DNA of 64,000 bases from contig CABVDD010000005.1 in assembly GCA_902497095.1 (NCBI GenBank), positions 3,888 through 67,887 of the forward strand, read 5' to 3'. The DNA comes from an uncultured Faecalicoccus sp. Its GTDB lineage: Bacteria > Bacillota_I > Bacilli_A > Erysipelotrichales > Erysipelotrichaceae. Every line of letters starts with the position of its first letter. Position 1 is the stretch's first letter. Below are positions 26,101 to 33,948 of this stretch, piece by piece. The notes beneath the pieces are model-generated. The model was not told the origin of the DNA. It did not search any database and worked only from the letters and a program-made list of their open reading frames with translations. The position numbers and the translations under genes were made by a program.

Positions 26101-27800
26101 ATTCCTGCCAGAATGGCGGTGTATGGCAACAAACCTTAGTTCCAATGGAAGGAAATAAGATCCAATTGCGTATCATCGTTGATCAAGGGGCTGTCGAAAG
26201 TTTCGGTAACTATGGAGAAGCCAATATTTCTACAGTTGCATATATGTCTAAAAATAATATCGGTATAGAATTCTTCACCGATGGTGATATCACAATCGAT
26301 TCCTTAAATATCTATGATATGAAATCTATGTACAGTGGAGAATCGGGTTCTGTTACAGAAGAACAACAGCTTTATCTAGATGCTCCAACATATGTGGAAA
26401 CTGGAAAAGAATTTACAGTAAACGCAAATGTTTATCCAAATAAAGATAAAGCTGGGGTTAAATGGACAATTCCAGAAGGTTTAGAATTGGTTCAAGATAA
26501 TTCGACTTCGGCTGTGTTAAAAGCCAATTTACCAGGTACTTATACAATTAAAGCTACAGTTGGTGAAATTGAGAAAGAAGTCAGTGTACGTGTGGCCGAT
26601 CCAAACTTTGAAAATAATGCTGATGGATGGGAAACAATCAGTGGTAACTGGGCCATTTCGGATGTCGGTTTGACCGGCAATAATGCGGGAATTGGTGACA
26701 GCTTCTACTTATCCGATGCGATAGTTTCTTCCAATCAACCATTTACTTTGCGTGCGAATTTAAAAATCCAACAAGGACAGGCAGCCGGTATCGTATTTGG
26801 GGTTACCGATAAAAACAATCCAACTTCTAACTGGTTCTGTGCCAATATAGATACAGTAGATGGTATTGCCAAGCTATTCCAAAACCAAAACGGAGAACTT
26901 TGGAATCGTACAAAACCACTTTCCGATATTCAAGCAAATGAAGATGGAAGCTATGATCTAACGATTGAATACGATGGTGCCGGTACAATGACGTATATTG
27001 TTAACGGTGTAACTGTCGGTTCAAATTCTGATACACAGTTCACCGGTGGTTATGTTGGTGTACAGACCTTTAAATCGAGTACGATTTTCAACAAAGTTCA
27101 GTTTACGATTGAAGGGGGAACCATCAGTGAAATTATTGGATCTATCGATCCAATCACTGTACAGGTGGGAGATACTTCCGATGATGTAATTGCACTTCTT
27201 CCAACCACAGTACAAGTTAAGATGGACAACGGTACTTTATCAACAGCTGCGGTTTCCTGGGATGTAGACTCGCTCGATTTGACAAAACCACAGCAAACCG
27301 TGATTAGGGGAACCATTCAAGGATATAACCAACCAATCGAAGTTAGATTGAATGTACAGGAAGAAAGTGTTCCTGTTGATACAAGTGATTTGGAATCGCT
27401 CATCGATGTGATTCAAAATACAAATCTTGATGGTTATACTGTAGAATCTGTCCAAGCTTTACAAAGTCAGCTTGAAAAAGCCGTATCGTTGCTTCAAGAT
27501 GAGAATACCACTCAGGAAGAAATTAATGCTATGCTGCAAGATCTGCAGACTGCATTCGATGGACTGGAAAAGGAATCTTCCACAACGCCTGAAGAACCTA
27601 CGCAACCAGTTGACCCTAACAAACCTAATCTGAATCCTTCTCAAGAGTCTGTATCTGAACAGAAACCACAAAACTCCAATAAAAATAAAGGATCAAATAC
27701 TAGTGTTTCTATTGGGGTTAATCTCTTCACAGGATTAGCAATTGTCTCTGCCTTTGGAGTTGCTGTACTTGAGTGGATGAAGCAGAAAAATCACAAATAA
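23181..27800 (+). CDS. Large surface-anchored GH32 fructanase
   Basis: 1539 aa. Order: signal peptide (to about 39), Glu/Thr-rich linker (40-105), two concanavalin-like sandwich modules (about 108-285, 287-450), the GH32 five-blade propeller (575-890) and its beta-sandwich (to about 1050), an Ig-like part, a third sandwich module (about 1142-1305), a second Ig-like part, FIVAR helices (about 1400-1465), a Pro linker and a C-terminal membrane segment with KQKNHK tail. Catalytic residues: nucleophile Asp589 in FMNDPNGM, Asp717 in FRDPKV, acid/base Glu767 in SECPMM. It should cleave levan or inulin at the cell surface. There is no LPXTG; NTSVSIG precedes the membrane segment. An ATG at 23211 is an alternative start. 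Confidence 0.95.
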   Translation: MKKERIIKSIMKNNKVKQVAAVLLSSSLGLSSVTPILAEEMETEPTIVEPTTTTSEIETTESAETSIPEVVETTTEEEINQNETPNTADEEIESSDEEDLTGTVRVGNPFTGLAGDFEETDTGIRIHQLGGDNQLISSVQGKTFSFAGDVTFESGVNKTSLIFGADRNTSPTDIGKFFGLELSLNGNDVQIKLFQNPLSDPTALGDNIISPTTVTSVNDTTQPIHWTASVDDDNNLVITVNGVTAQYEMSKDFKGAYQGGYFGFLSFQSQVHIENMTLSVQPIPQSNFQTNLENLHGLNGTWRETEEGLYSSGTGDNFAISDTVVKNFEFSANIRNESKKGAGSLLFRADATPSSGTLAMNVDYSANVFKLFSFGSGAGTYETVSLASVPEKEDGSYDLKVQMYDNHLCVYVNGTGIINRDIDFHPDEGRLGLLTWDGTVIYQNVQYKELDSWEDIEEPHLTGINLPEGVTITPEFDESVSVYGMDIQPNVDEAVIGLETGEGTKLYVTKSDENGNIIQEKEEITDGTFTISKDEFFEDYMNVDVTIESDNFTSIVNFAVNKWTSKEDLANEEYRAQFHITPQSNFMNDPNGMVYDSTDGYWHVYYQYSTKNNFNNQSWAHVRSKDLVNWEQMPLALQIDDNGLIFSGCGVEDLENVSGLFDNNKEGDSYLIVYYTYNGANGQCQAYAYSTDHGVTWKKGGVILDTDQSLSGVDFRDPKVFQVPGDNEHYYMVTAGGAAQIFVSDDLLNWERSQNLTYTDGSQIYSECPMMYQATVEGTNETKWIYGGSAGFYVVGDMVKDEETGIYKWYAESEKLNVESNSDPWSGFGKYATMTFWDDPTDADRVIGISWLQDTKDFSGKDYKGVQSLPQEYGLKRVNGEYVITCYPVEEVNSLRDTDHMLYEDTKGQKVTPQDGNILQGVSGITYDIEAVFDLEDATATEFGFKLRKGNGQEMVYKYDVEQQKMVLDVSQSDSCQNGGVWQQTLVPMEGNKIQLRIIVDQGAVESFGNYGEANISTVAYMSKNNIGIEFFTDGDITIDSLNIYDMKSMYSGESGSVTEEQQLYLDAPTYVETGKEFTVNANVYPNKDKAGVKWTIPEGLELVQDNSTSAVLKANLPGTYTIKATVGEIEKEVSVRVADPNFENNADGWETISGNWAISDVGLTGNNAGIGDSFYLSDAIVSSNQPFTLRANLKIQQGQAAGIVFGVTDKNNPTSNWFCANIDTVDGIAKLFQNQNGELWNRTKPLSDIQANEDGSYDLTIEYDGAGTMTYIVNGVTVGSNSDTQFTGGYVGVQTFKSSTIFNKVQFTIEGGTISEIIGSIDPITVQVGDTSDDVIALLPTTVQVKMDNGTLSTAAVSWDVDSLDLTKPQQTVIRGTIQGYNQPIEVRLNVQEESVPVDTSDLESLIDVIQNTNLDGYTVESVQALQSQLEKAVSLLQDENTTQEEINAMLQDLQTAFDGLEKESSTTPEEPTQPVDPNKPNLNPSQESVSEQKPQNSNKNKGSNTSVSIGVNLFTGLAIVSAFGVAVLEWMKQKNHK

Positions 27801-27836
27801 AAATTTTTTCATTCATTATTTACACATTTTTATTAT

Positions 27837-27869
27837 CTCTCTGTAGATTTTTTCTACAGAGAGCTTTTT
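27837..27869 (+). terminator. Intrinsic terminator of the fructanase gene
   Basis: CTCTCTGTAGA / TCTACAGAGAG, perfect 11-bp stem, then CTTTTT. Confidence 0.9.
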
Positions 27870-27892
27870 ATAATTAGAAAAGGCAATCTCTT

Positions 27893-27949
27893 AAAATTAA
27901 AAAGTCCGTATAAGATAAGATTTAATTCTTACTTTCAATTACGGACTGT
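27893..27949 (-). terminator. Terminator overlapping the end of the OrfA-like gene
   Basis: AGTCCGTA / TACGGACT stem followed by TTTTTAATTTT on the minus strand. The upstream arm lies inside the last codons of the gene. Confidence 0.65.
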
Positions 27950-28224
27950 AAATATACGATCTTCGTATCTTTTCGTTTTAATTCACGAATCAATTGTTCT
28001 CTTGTATAAGAATCATATCGATGTGCATTCAGTCTTCTTTTCTCAAAGATATACCCTTCCGGTACTTCAAAAACCCTGGAATCCTTATAGTAAGCAGTGG
28101 CCCATTTTTCTACCGTTTTTAAAGGAATTTCCATCTCTTTTGCGACCAAAGAAGTTGATTCTCTGTTTCTACATATTCTTATACAAATCTTATTTTTTAA
28201 TTCATTTGAATAGGCTCTGACCAT
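27922..28224 (-). CDS. Orphan IS3-type transposase OrfA-like protein
   Basis: 100 aa from the chosen ATG, where AGGAAAGG lies 7 nt upstream; an in-frame upstream ATG (28278) would add 18 residues. The helix-turn-helix segment reads STSLVAKEMEIPLKTVEKW and the C-terminal coiled coil ELKRKDTKIVYLQSVIE is like that of OrfA of IS3/IS911 elements, which carries the leucine zipper. No OrfB catalytic partner follows, and the gene ends in its own terminator, so it is either a remnant or a domesticated DNA-binding protein. Confidence 0.65.
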   Translation of the reverse strand: MVRAYSNELKNKICIRICRNRESTSLVAKEMEIPLKTVEKWATAYYKDSRVFEVPEGYIFEKRRLNAHRYDSYTREQLIRELKRKDTKIVYLQSVIESKN

Positions 28225-28310
28225 GTTATTCCTTTCCTGATCAACGAGAATATAAAGAACTACACAAGAATACGACAATTTCGTTTCTTCACCATTTATG
28301 ACAAATAAAA

Positions 28311-28381
28311 AAAGAAAGGCCTCTATGCATAGAATTTGGACACTATTTTTTGACGATTGAGGATCGTTAGGCCTTTCTTCT
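28311..28381. terminator. Long hairpin, bidirectional terminator-like
   Basis: AAAGAAAGGC and GCCTTTCTTC form the outer stem and ACGAT/ATCGT an inner one, with A- and T-tracts at both ends. It may close transcription from either side or be an end remnant of an insertion sequence. Confidence 0.5.
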
Positions 28382-28536
28382 TTATAGACGTTAACTTAAG
28401 ATGATTCGGGGAATAGGAGAATCCCTATAAACAATGAAATCAAAATATATGGAGTACCTATACAAAACACAGCAATCTTAAAAGATCTCATTGTCTGAAT
28501 AAGGGTAGTTTATTATATCCTCATCGTCATAAATAA

Positions 28537-28598
28537 TGACTTAATTTTAAATTTGGTCATTTTGCGTGTAAAATATGACTGAATTTAAATACGGGTCA
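28537..28598. repeat. Two 23-nt repeats resembling IS21-type element ends
   Basis: Two copies begin with TGACT and end with GGTCA (28537-28559 and 28576-28598, 39 nt apart) and share 17 of 23 positions. Repeated TGAC...GTCA units are typical of IS21-family ends, but no IstA/IstB gene is near, so this would be a scar. The rest of the 28225-28713 gap has no gene. Confidence 0.4.
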
Positions 28599-28713
28599 TT
28601 GCCCTCATATCTTATCAGATTAATAAGAAAAATTCCATACCTTTTTACTATAAATTTACACATTTCGCAAAGAGGGCATATAAAAGCATAAAAAAAGACG
28701 GATTCATTCCGCC

Positions 28714-29505
28714 TTATACCGTATGTTTTCCTATAGGTAAAACCATAGGAGAGTGATAATATGGATCTTCTATGATCCTGCATTCCAATCCATAAACATC
28801 TTTTATCAAATCTGATGTCAATATATTTTCCGGTTTCCCCTGTGCTACTAATCTTCCTTTTTTCAAAGCAAATAAATGATGGCTGTAACGCGCTGCCAAA
28901 TTGATATCATGTAAAACCATTAAGATCGTCGTTTGTTTTTTCTGATTCAATTCGTAAAGACAATCTAAAATCTCTATCTGATATTGAATATCTAAAAACG
29001 TCGTAGGCTCATCCAAAAACAATATATCTGTATCTTGCGCTAATACCAGGGCCATCCACACTCTTTGGCGTTGGCCTCCGCTCAATTCATCTACTTGTTT
29101 ATCGGCAATATCTGTTATATTCATCCATTCCATGGCTGTTTGAATTGCTTCAATATCTTCATGATTTAAAGATTTAAATGCTTGTCGATAAGGAAATCTT
29201 CCGCGTGAAACTAAATCAAACACCGTTATTCCTTCTGGAACTTCTGCTGATTGTGGCATCAGTCCCATTTTAGTAGCCAATTGTTTAGAATTATATTTCC
29301 ATATATCTTTTTGATCCAGGATTATCTGTCCTTGTGTCGGTCGAAGTATTTTACACATATTTTTTAATAGAGTAGATTTTCCACATCCATTAGCTCCCAA
29401 GATCACACTGATTTGCCCGGCAGGAATTTCAAGATCTATATTTTGTAGTACTTTCGTTTTATCATAGGCAAAACTTACTTTTTCTACACACAAACTATGC
29501 ATCAT
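28714..29505 (-). CDS. Siderophore/heme ABC transporter ATP-binding protein
   Basis: 263 aa. Walker A LGANGCGKSTLLKN, signature LSGGQRQRVWMALVLAQ and Walker B DILFLDEPTTFLD, followed by the His-loop MVLHDINLAARYSHH: the FecE/FhuC/FepC type. It powers the two permeases encoded just upstream on the same strand, with which it overlaps by 4 nt. Together with the binding lipoprotein it makes a complete iron-chelate importer. The last gene of this operon. Confidence 0.95.
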   Translation of the reverse strand: MMHSLCVEKVSFAYDKTKVLQNIDLEIPAGQISVILGANGCGKSTLLKNMCKILRPTQGQIILDQKDIWKYNSKQLATKMGLMPQSAEVPEGITVFDLVSRGRFPYRQAFKSLNHEDIEAIQTAMEWMNITDIADKQVDELSGGQRQRVWMALVLAQDTDILFLDEPTTFLDIQYQIEILDCLYELNQKKQTTILMVLHDINLAARYSHHLFALKKGRLVAQGKPENILTSDLIKDVYGLECRIIEDPYYHSPMVLPIGKHTV

Positions 29506-30503
29506 GCTTTTCCCCCTTTTTTATTTAATTGAATCAATGTATAAATCAAATATGGAGCACCTAATACGCCTGTTATCACACCAACTGGATAACGAATCGG
29601 CAAAATATTCTGTGAGATGCAATCGGCCAATAAAACAATAAGACTTCCTACTAGACCAGCAATTGGTAAAGTATTCTGATTCTGTTTACTGATCTTTTGA
29701 GCAATTGGTCCGGATAAAAAGGCAACAGAAGATATCGGACCAGTGATCGATGCGCCAACAGCTGCCAGAATCACAGCCGAAATAAAGACAATACCCTGTA
29801 TAATTTTTACATTCACACCTAAAGAAACAGCCTTTTGTTTAGAAAGTTTTAAAATCTGAACGTGTGGCTGAATCAACATCAAAAGAATACTAAAAATAAA
29901 TACGACAGGAAACAAGCGAAATACCGCATCCATAGAAGCTTGATTTAAACTTCCCGATAACCAGCGCATCGCATTGGAAAGATCATTAGGTGCTGCTTTT
30001 AAGATCATATAAGAAATCAAAGCTTGTAAAAAAGCTTGCATACCTAAACCGATCAATATCATCTTTGTTAGTTTTGAACTTGTATTGCGGGCAAAAATAT
30101 AAATCAAAAAGGATACTAACAACGCACCAAAAACAGCCAATAATGAAATAATATTTCCGCTCATATGAAAAATAAGCAAACCAAAAATCGCAAACACCGC
30201 TGCTCCACTGTTGACTCCAATGATATCGGGACTAGCTAATGGGTTTTTAAACATGGTTTGAAAAGAGTGGCCTGCTATTCCAAACGCAAAACCACAAAGT
30301 ATTCCTACCAGTACACGAGGCAATCGAAGCGAAACAATCGCAAAATTATCTTGTCGAATCAAAGCTTGAATAACTTCCCCAGGAGAATAAAAAGTATTAC
30401 CCCACATCAGTTCTAATCCGGCAAGCAATAAAACCGCACAGCTTAAAACACCGATACATATCCACATTTGTCGTCTTTGTTTACATGCCAGTTGTCTAAT
30501 CAT
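29502..30503 (-). CDS. Iron-chelate ABC transporter permease (FecCD family), second subunit
   Basis: 333 aa with nine to ten membrane segments. FecCD hallmarks: SLRLPRVLVGILCGFAFGIAG near residue 57 and GPISSVAFLSGPIAQKI (the coupling region GPI..F.GL..P) near 250. It overlaps the preceding permease and the following ATPase gene by 4 nt each, so the subunits are made in step. It forms the membrane channel with the protein of 30500-31492. Confidence 0.95.
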   Translation of the reverse strand: MIRQLACKQRRQMWICIGVLSCAVLLLAGLELMWGNTFYSPGEVIQALIRQDNFAIVSLRLPRVLVGILCGFAFGIAGHSFQTMFKNPLASPDIIGVNSGAAVFAIFGLLIFHMSGNIISLLAVFGALLVSFLIYIFARNTSSKLTKMILIGLGMQAFLQALISYMILKAAPNDLSNAMRWLSGSLNQASMDAVFRLFPVVFIFSILLMLIQPHVQILKLSKQKAVSLGVNVKIIQGIVFISAVILAAVGASITGPISSVAFLSGPIAQKISKQNQNTLPIAGLVGSLIVLLADCISQNILPIRYPVGVITGVLGAPYLIYTLIQLNKKGGKA

Positions 30504-31492
30504 AATCCTTTGACCCTGGCCTTTCTAACGATCCAGATAAAAACAGGGGCTCCCAACAATGCAGTTACGATTCCTACTTCTAATTGTGATGGTGCAAGAA
30601 GAATTCTTCCTAAAATATCTGATATCAACAACAATATCCCCCCGGCTATAGCTGAAAAAGGAAGTAAGAAAAACATATTATTGCCAACTAAAAGGCGCAT
30701 CACATGGGGTATCATCAAGCCGACAAACGCAATCGGACCTGCTAATGCAGTTACAGATGCACAAAGCAAAACTCCAGCCAAAGCTGCAAGCGCTCTTATT
30801 TTCTGTACATGTACACCTAATCCTGTTGCCAGTTCATCACCTAAAGAAATCATGTTTAAAGAATGTGCCAATATTAAAGATACGATCATGCCAATTCCAA
30901 AGCAGATCAAAAGAGAGCGTACACTTGTCCAATCAGCACCGCTAATACTACCAGTTTGCCAAAATCGAAATGTATCCATCACTTGTGTATTGGGCAAAGT
31001 GATCATACTGATAAAGGACTGCATAGTAATAGAAACAGCTGCACCGGCCAACACTAGTTTTAAAGGGGTAGCTCCCATGCCAGATGATGCGATACCGTAA
31101 ACCAGAAAACTGGTCAACAAAGCTCCTAAAAAACCTAATGCGATATATGATACAGGATGACTGATATGGAAAAAAGAAATGCCACAAACCACAAATAGGG
31201 CAGCTCCACTATTGACACCTAAAATACCAGGATCTGCAATGGGATTTCTTGTGATCGTCTGCATCAAACACCCTGACACTGCTAAAGAAGCACCTGCCAG
31301 CACACCAAAAACAGTTCTAGGTAATCTTTGTTGGATGACACTGATTTCAAATCCTTCATTCTGAGTAAAAAGTGCTTCGATCATTGAGGAAAAAGAAAAA
31401 GATTTTGCACCTATTGCCAAAGATAAAATCATTACCCCTAGTAATATGACTATCAAAATTATCAGTGCCAAAACTTTACCTTTGTTTTTCAT
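30500..31492 (-). CDS. Iron-chelate ABC transporter permease (FecCD family), first subunit
   Basis: 330 aa from ATG 31492, which follows the stop of the binding-protein gene by one base; an in-frame ATG at 31537 would add 15 residues but overlap that gene. There is no clear ribosome binding site, so coupled re-initiation is likely. Segments QQRLPRTVFGVLAGASLAVSG and GPIAFVGLMIPHVMRLL (the ATPase-coupling loop) mark a FecCD permease of about ten membrane segments. Confidence 0.93.
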   Translation of the reverse strand: MKNKGKVLALIILIVILLGVMILSLAIGAKSFSFSSMIEALFTQNEGFEISVIQQRLPRTVFGVLAGASLAVSGCLMQTITRNPIADPGILGVNSGAALFVVCGISFFHISHPVSYIALGFLGALLTSFLVYGIASSGMGATPLKLVLAGAAVSITMQSFISMITLPNTQVMDTFRFWQTGSISGADWTSVRSLLICFGIGMIVSLILAHSLNMISLGDELATGLGVHVQKIRALAALAGVLLCASVTALAGPIAFVGLMIPHVMRLLVGNNMFFLLPFSAIAGGILLLISDILGRILLAPSQLEVGIVTALLGAPVFIWIVRKARVKGL

Positions 31493-31493
31493 G

Positions 31494-32510
31494 TTATACT
31501 TTATCAGCGGCATCAGCCAATTTTTGTAAGTAGTCATCCAAAGTAGCTTGAATGCTTAACACAGTTGGTGTTGCAGCGCCGGCAAGTTCTCCATCATTTT
31601 CTAAAACTACGACCGATCCTTTTTGAACCGCATCGATTTTTCCAAAAAGTGCATCTTTTTGAAGCAGATCCAATGTTGAACTATCCCCATATGTCACTAA
31701 AATATCCACATCGTTTAAAAGATCGGCATATTCACTGGATAAAGAGACAAAAAAATCATCGGAATCTTTTATTTGTTCATTTAAAGTTTCAGGAAAAGAA
31801 AGCCCCAAATCTGTCAAATAAGCCGCTCTTGGATCTTTTGGCAAATATACATAGAAAGAACCAGTATCAGTAGCATCGACCCATATAAAAGCAGCACTTT
31901 TACCTTCTAATTGCGAATACTCTTTTGTCTTATCTTGAATCATTTTTTCTGTATCTGAGACCAATTGTTTCCCTTCTTCTTCCATTCCCATACCTTTGGC
32001 ATCCAACAAAACTTGTTCTCGCCATAAAGTCTGCCAGGCTTTTTCAGGATATGCGATCACAGGAGCAATTTGTGAAAGTGTATCATAATCTTCTTGAGTA
32101 AGGCCGGAATATGCCGCTAATATCACATCGGGATTCGTATCGGCAATTGCTTCAAAATCCAAACCATCTGTATCATCAAAAACAATCGGATCTTTTACAC
32201 CTAATTCATCAAAAGCTTTTTGTGTCCAAGAATGTAACCCGTTTTCATTCACTGTACCAAAATTGGCTCTGGAAACGCCAACTGGAACTACACCTAAAGC
32301 TAAAGGCACATCTTGATTGCCCCAGGAAATCGTTGCGACACGTTCTGGTTTTTGATCCAATACCGTTTTTCCAAAAGCATGTTCAATCGTAATAGGATAA
32401 CCTGTTGTATCCGATACTGAACTTTGTGTATTTGATACACTATTTGAACTACAGGCAGCCAACAAAAAACTTAAAACCACTGCCAAGCTTATTTTATAAA
32501 TTCGTTTCAT
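31494..32510 (-). CDS. Iron-siderophore-binding lipoprotein
   Basis: 338 aa from ATG 32510, which has AAAGGAGG at good distance; a longer frame exists but lacks a site. The signal peptide ends in the lipobox LLAACSS (Cys20). The mature part is a class III (PeriplasmicBP_2) binding protein: RVATISWGNQDVPLALGVVP, then FEAIADTNPDVILAAYSGL and the long linking helix at about 160-185. It captures a ferric chelate at the surface and hands it to the FecCD channel. Which chelate cannot be read from the sequence. Confidence 0.94.
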   Translation of the reverse strand: MKRIYKISLAVVLSFLLAACSSNSVSNTQSSVSDTTGYPITIEHAFGKTVLDQKPERVATISWGNQDVPLALGVVPVGVSRANFGTVNENGLHSWTQKAFDELGVKDPIVFDDTDGLDFEAIADTNPDVILAAYSGLTQEDYDTLSQIAPVIAYPEKAWQTLWREQVLLDAKGMGMEEEGKQLVSDTEKMIQDKTKEYSQLEGKSAAFIWVDATDTGSFYVYLPKDPRAAYLTDLGLSFPETLNEQIKDSDDFFVSLSSEYADLLNDVDILVTYGDSSTLDLLQKDALFGKIDAVQKGSVVVLENDGELAGAATPTVLSIQATLDDYLQKLADAADKV

Positions 32511-32525
32511 AGATCCTCCTTTAAA

Positions 32526-32541
32526 GTTAGCTTTCACTAAC
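32526..32541. promoter_or_regulatory. Possible iron-responsive operator upstream of the siderophore operon
   Basis: GTTAG-CTTTCA-CTAAC, a 5-bp inverted repeat immediately upstream of the ribosome binding site. It resembles half of a DtxR/IdeR-type box. About 20 nt farther upstream GATATTGATT resembles a Fur half site. Neither is conclusive. Confidence 0.35.
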
Positions 32542-32605
32542 GCAACTCATACAGTGTATCTAAAAATCAATATCTTGTCCAGTGAAAATATAGGTTTTAT
32601 ATAAA

Positions 32606-32627
32606 ATAAAAAAAGGGATTTCTCCCT
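32606..32627 (-). terminator. Intrinsic terminator of the histidine phosphatase locus
   Basis: AGGGA-GAAA-TCCCT followed by seven Ts on the minus strand; the stem overlaps the stop codon region. Confidence 0.8.
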
Positions 32628-33215
32628 CATTGATAAATCGTAGGCAACTGTATTATATTTACCGATTCATTTTCTATCTCAATTATACTAACAGAACAAT
32701 TAGGAACCAGCGCCTGCGTCAAATTTTGTGATTTTGACAACTGTCGAAATGTTTCAGAATGCTCTTCTAAAAATTGTCGGATGACAGATCCGTGACTGAC
32801 GATCAATACATCCCCTGTTTCTTTTTGTGCTATCTCTTTACAAGCCGTCAAAAACCTTTGTGCGGCATGATGACGATGCTCACCTCCATGTTCATAAAAT
32901 ACTTCCGGTCTCACAATACCATCTGAAAAGATATTTTTGATGTATTCTGCTTCATATTCACCAAAATAAACTTCTTTCAATCGTTTATCTTTTTTAATGG
33001 GAATATTTCGACCATTAAGGATCAACTCTAATGTATCCCCCCGCTCTTTCACTGCCTGAATAATACCCTGCAGATAATGGTATATCATTAAAGAACAAAC
33101 GAAGATTTTTTGCTTGTTCTATTCCTTTTTGCGTCAGCGGAGAATCACACCATCCTTGAATACGCCCCATCAAATTAAACAGAGTCTGACCATGACGAAC
33201 GATATATAGTTTCAT
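32627..33215 (-). pseudogene. Histidine phosphatase (phosphoglycerate-mutase-like), frameshifted
   Basis: The first frame (33215 down to about 33040) has the catalytic LYIVRHGQTLFNLMGRIQG, and the second (to 32627) has ELILNGRNIPIKK, GEYEAEYI and the second catalytic His in VLIVSHGSVIRQF. They join if one G is removed from the G6 run (C at 33037-33042): then SERAGDTLELIL reads on. Restored length is about 195 aa, normal for CobC/GpmB-type phosphatases. A natural mutation, a switchable tract or a sequencing error are all possible. The ATG overlaps the end of the upstream acetyltransferase gene by 4 nt. Confidence 0.8.
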
Positions 33216-33729
33216 TCACTGCTCCTTTCCAATACTGATACAATTTCTTCTCTTTTGGTTCCTAAAACCATTTTATCTTTTACGGTATACACATAGTGAA
33301 AACCAAGTTTCTCCTGCACTCTTTTACTTTGTTCATTTCCTTTATAATAGCCACAAAAGATTCGTTTTAATCCAAGCTGATAAAAGCCATGATGCAGTAA
33401 TTCCTGTGCTACTTCTGCTACAATTCCTTGTCCCCAATACGCTTTACCTAGCCAATAACCAAGTTCAGCTTCATCCTTAGACAAAGACACATTAGCCTGC
33501 TCTTGAAACATCAGCGAAATACAGCCAATGACTTCATTGGTTTCTTTTAAAAGGATAGCATAGGTCTGCGGAAAACAAAATACGTCTTGAATGATCTTTT
33601 TTGATTCTTGAACACTGGTATGACAAGGCCAGCCGGCTCTTGGCCAACATCTGGATCTTTTGCCAGATCATATAATCTAGAAGCATCTTGTATCTGCCAA
33701 TGTCTTAATATACATCTTTTTGTTTCCAT
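33212..33729 (-). pseudogene. GNAT acetyltransferase (RimJ/RimL type), frameshifted
   Basis: The start CILRHWQIQDASRLYDLAKDP and the later part ELGYWLGKAYWGQGIV, GLKRIFCGYYKGNEQSKRVQ and KLGFHYVYT are a GNAT N-acetyltransferase of the RimJ/RimL group, the latter holding the acetyl-CoA loop. Between about 33645 and 33550 the coding sense continues in another frame (RAGWPCHTSVQES...). Adding one C to GGCC near 33645 restores one frame of about 172 aa. The start is predicted leaderless (extended -10 6 nt upstream). Confidence 0.78.
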
Positions 33730-33735
33730 ATTAGT

Positions 33736-33744
33736 ATTGTATCA
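33736..33744 (-). promoter_or_regulatory. Extended -10 promoter, predicted leaderless start of the GNAT gene
   Basis: TGATACAAT on the minus strand, 6 nt before ATG 33729. Confidence 0.5.
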
Positions 33745-33777
33745 CATCTTTTATTAGAGTTTACTAACTATATAAAA

Positions 33778-33806
33778 TTGCAGTTTCCTGATGACTTTGT
33801 TAGAAT
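33778..33806 (+). promoter_or_regulatory. Promoter of the mntP riboswitch
   Basis: -35 TTGCAG (33778-33783), 17-nt spacer, -10 TAGAAT (33801-33806). The start of transcription falls just before the aptamer. Confidence 0.7.
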
Positions 33807-33811
33807 TAGAC

Positions 33812-33939
33812 ATACGTAAGGGAGTAGTTATCTTACAAATATGTAAGTGGGTAAATCAACATATTGATCTTTACAGATCTGGTTTACTGTAAAAAACGAG
33901 ACTTATGCGATTTTTCGCATAGGCCTCGTTTCTTTTTTT
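33812..33939 (+). promoter_or_regulatory. yybP-ykoY manganese riboswitch with terminator
   Basis: The aptamer (about 33812-33891) has the two conserved docking loops of this class: AAGGGAGTAG on the 5' side and ATCAACATA ... CTGGTTTACTG on the 3' side. It is followed by an intrinsic terminator, ACGAGaC...GcCTCGTTT with an inner stem TATGCG/CGCATA and a T-run to 33939 that touches the mntP ribosome binding site. In this class Mn2+ binding stabilises the aptamer and relieves termination, so mntP is made when Mn2+ is high. Confidence 0.88.
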
Positions 33940-33948
33940 GGAGGGTGT

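Noticed and set aside
33037..33042. G6 run as a strong phase-variation tract
   Set aside because: Six bases is short for high-rate slippage; an error or ordinary mutation is more likely than a switch.
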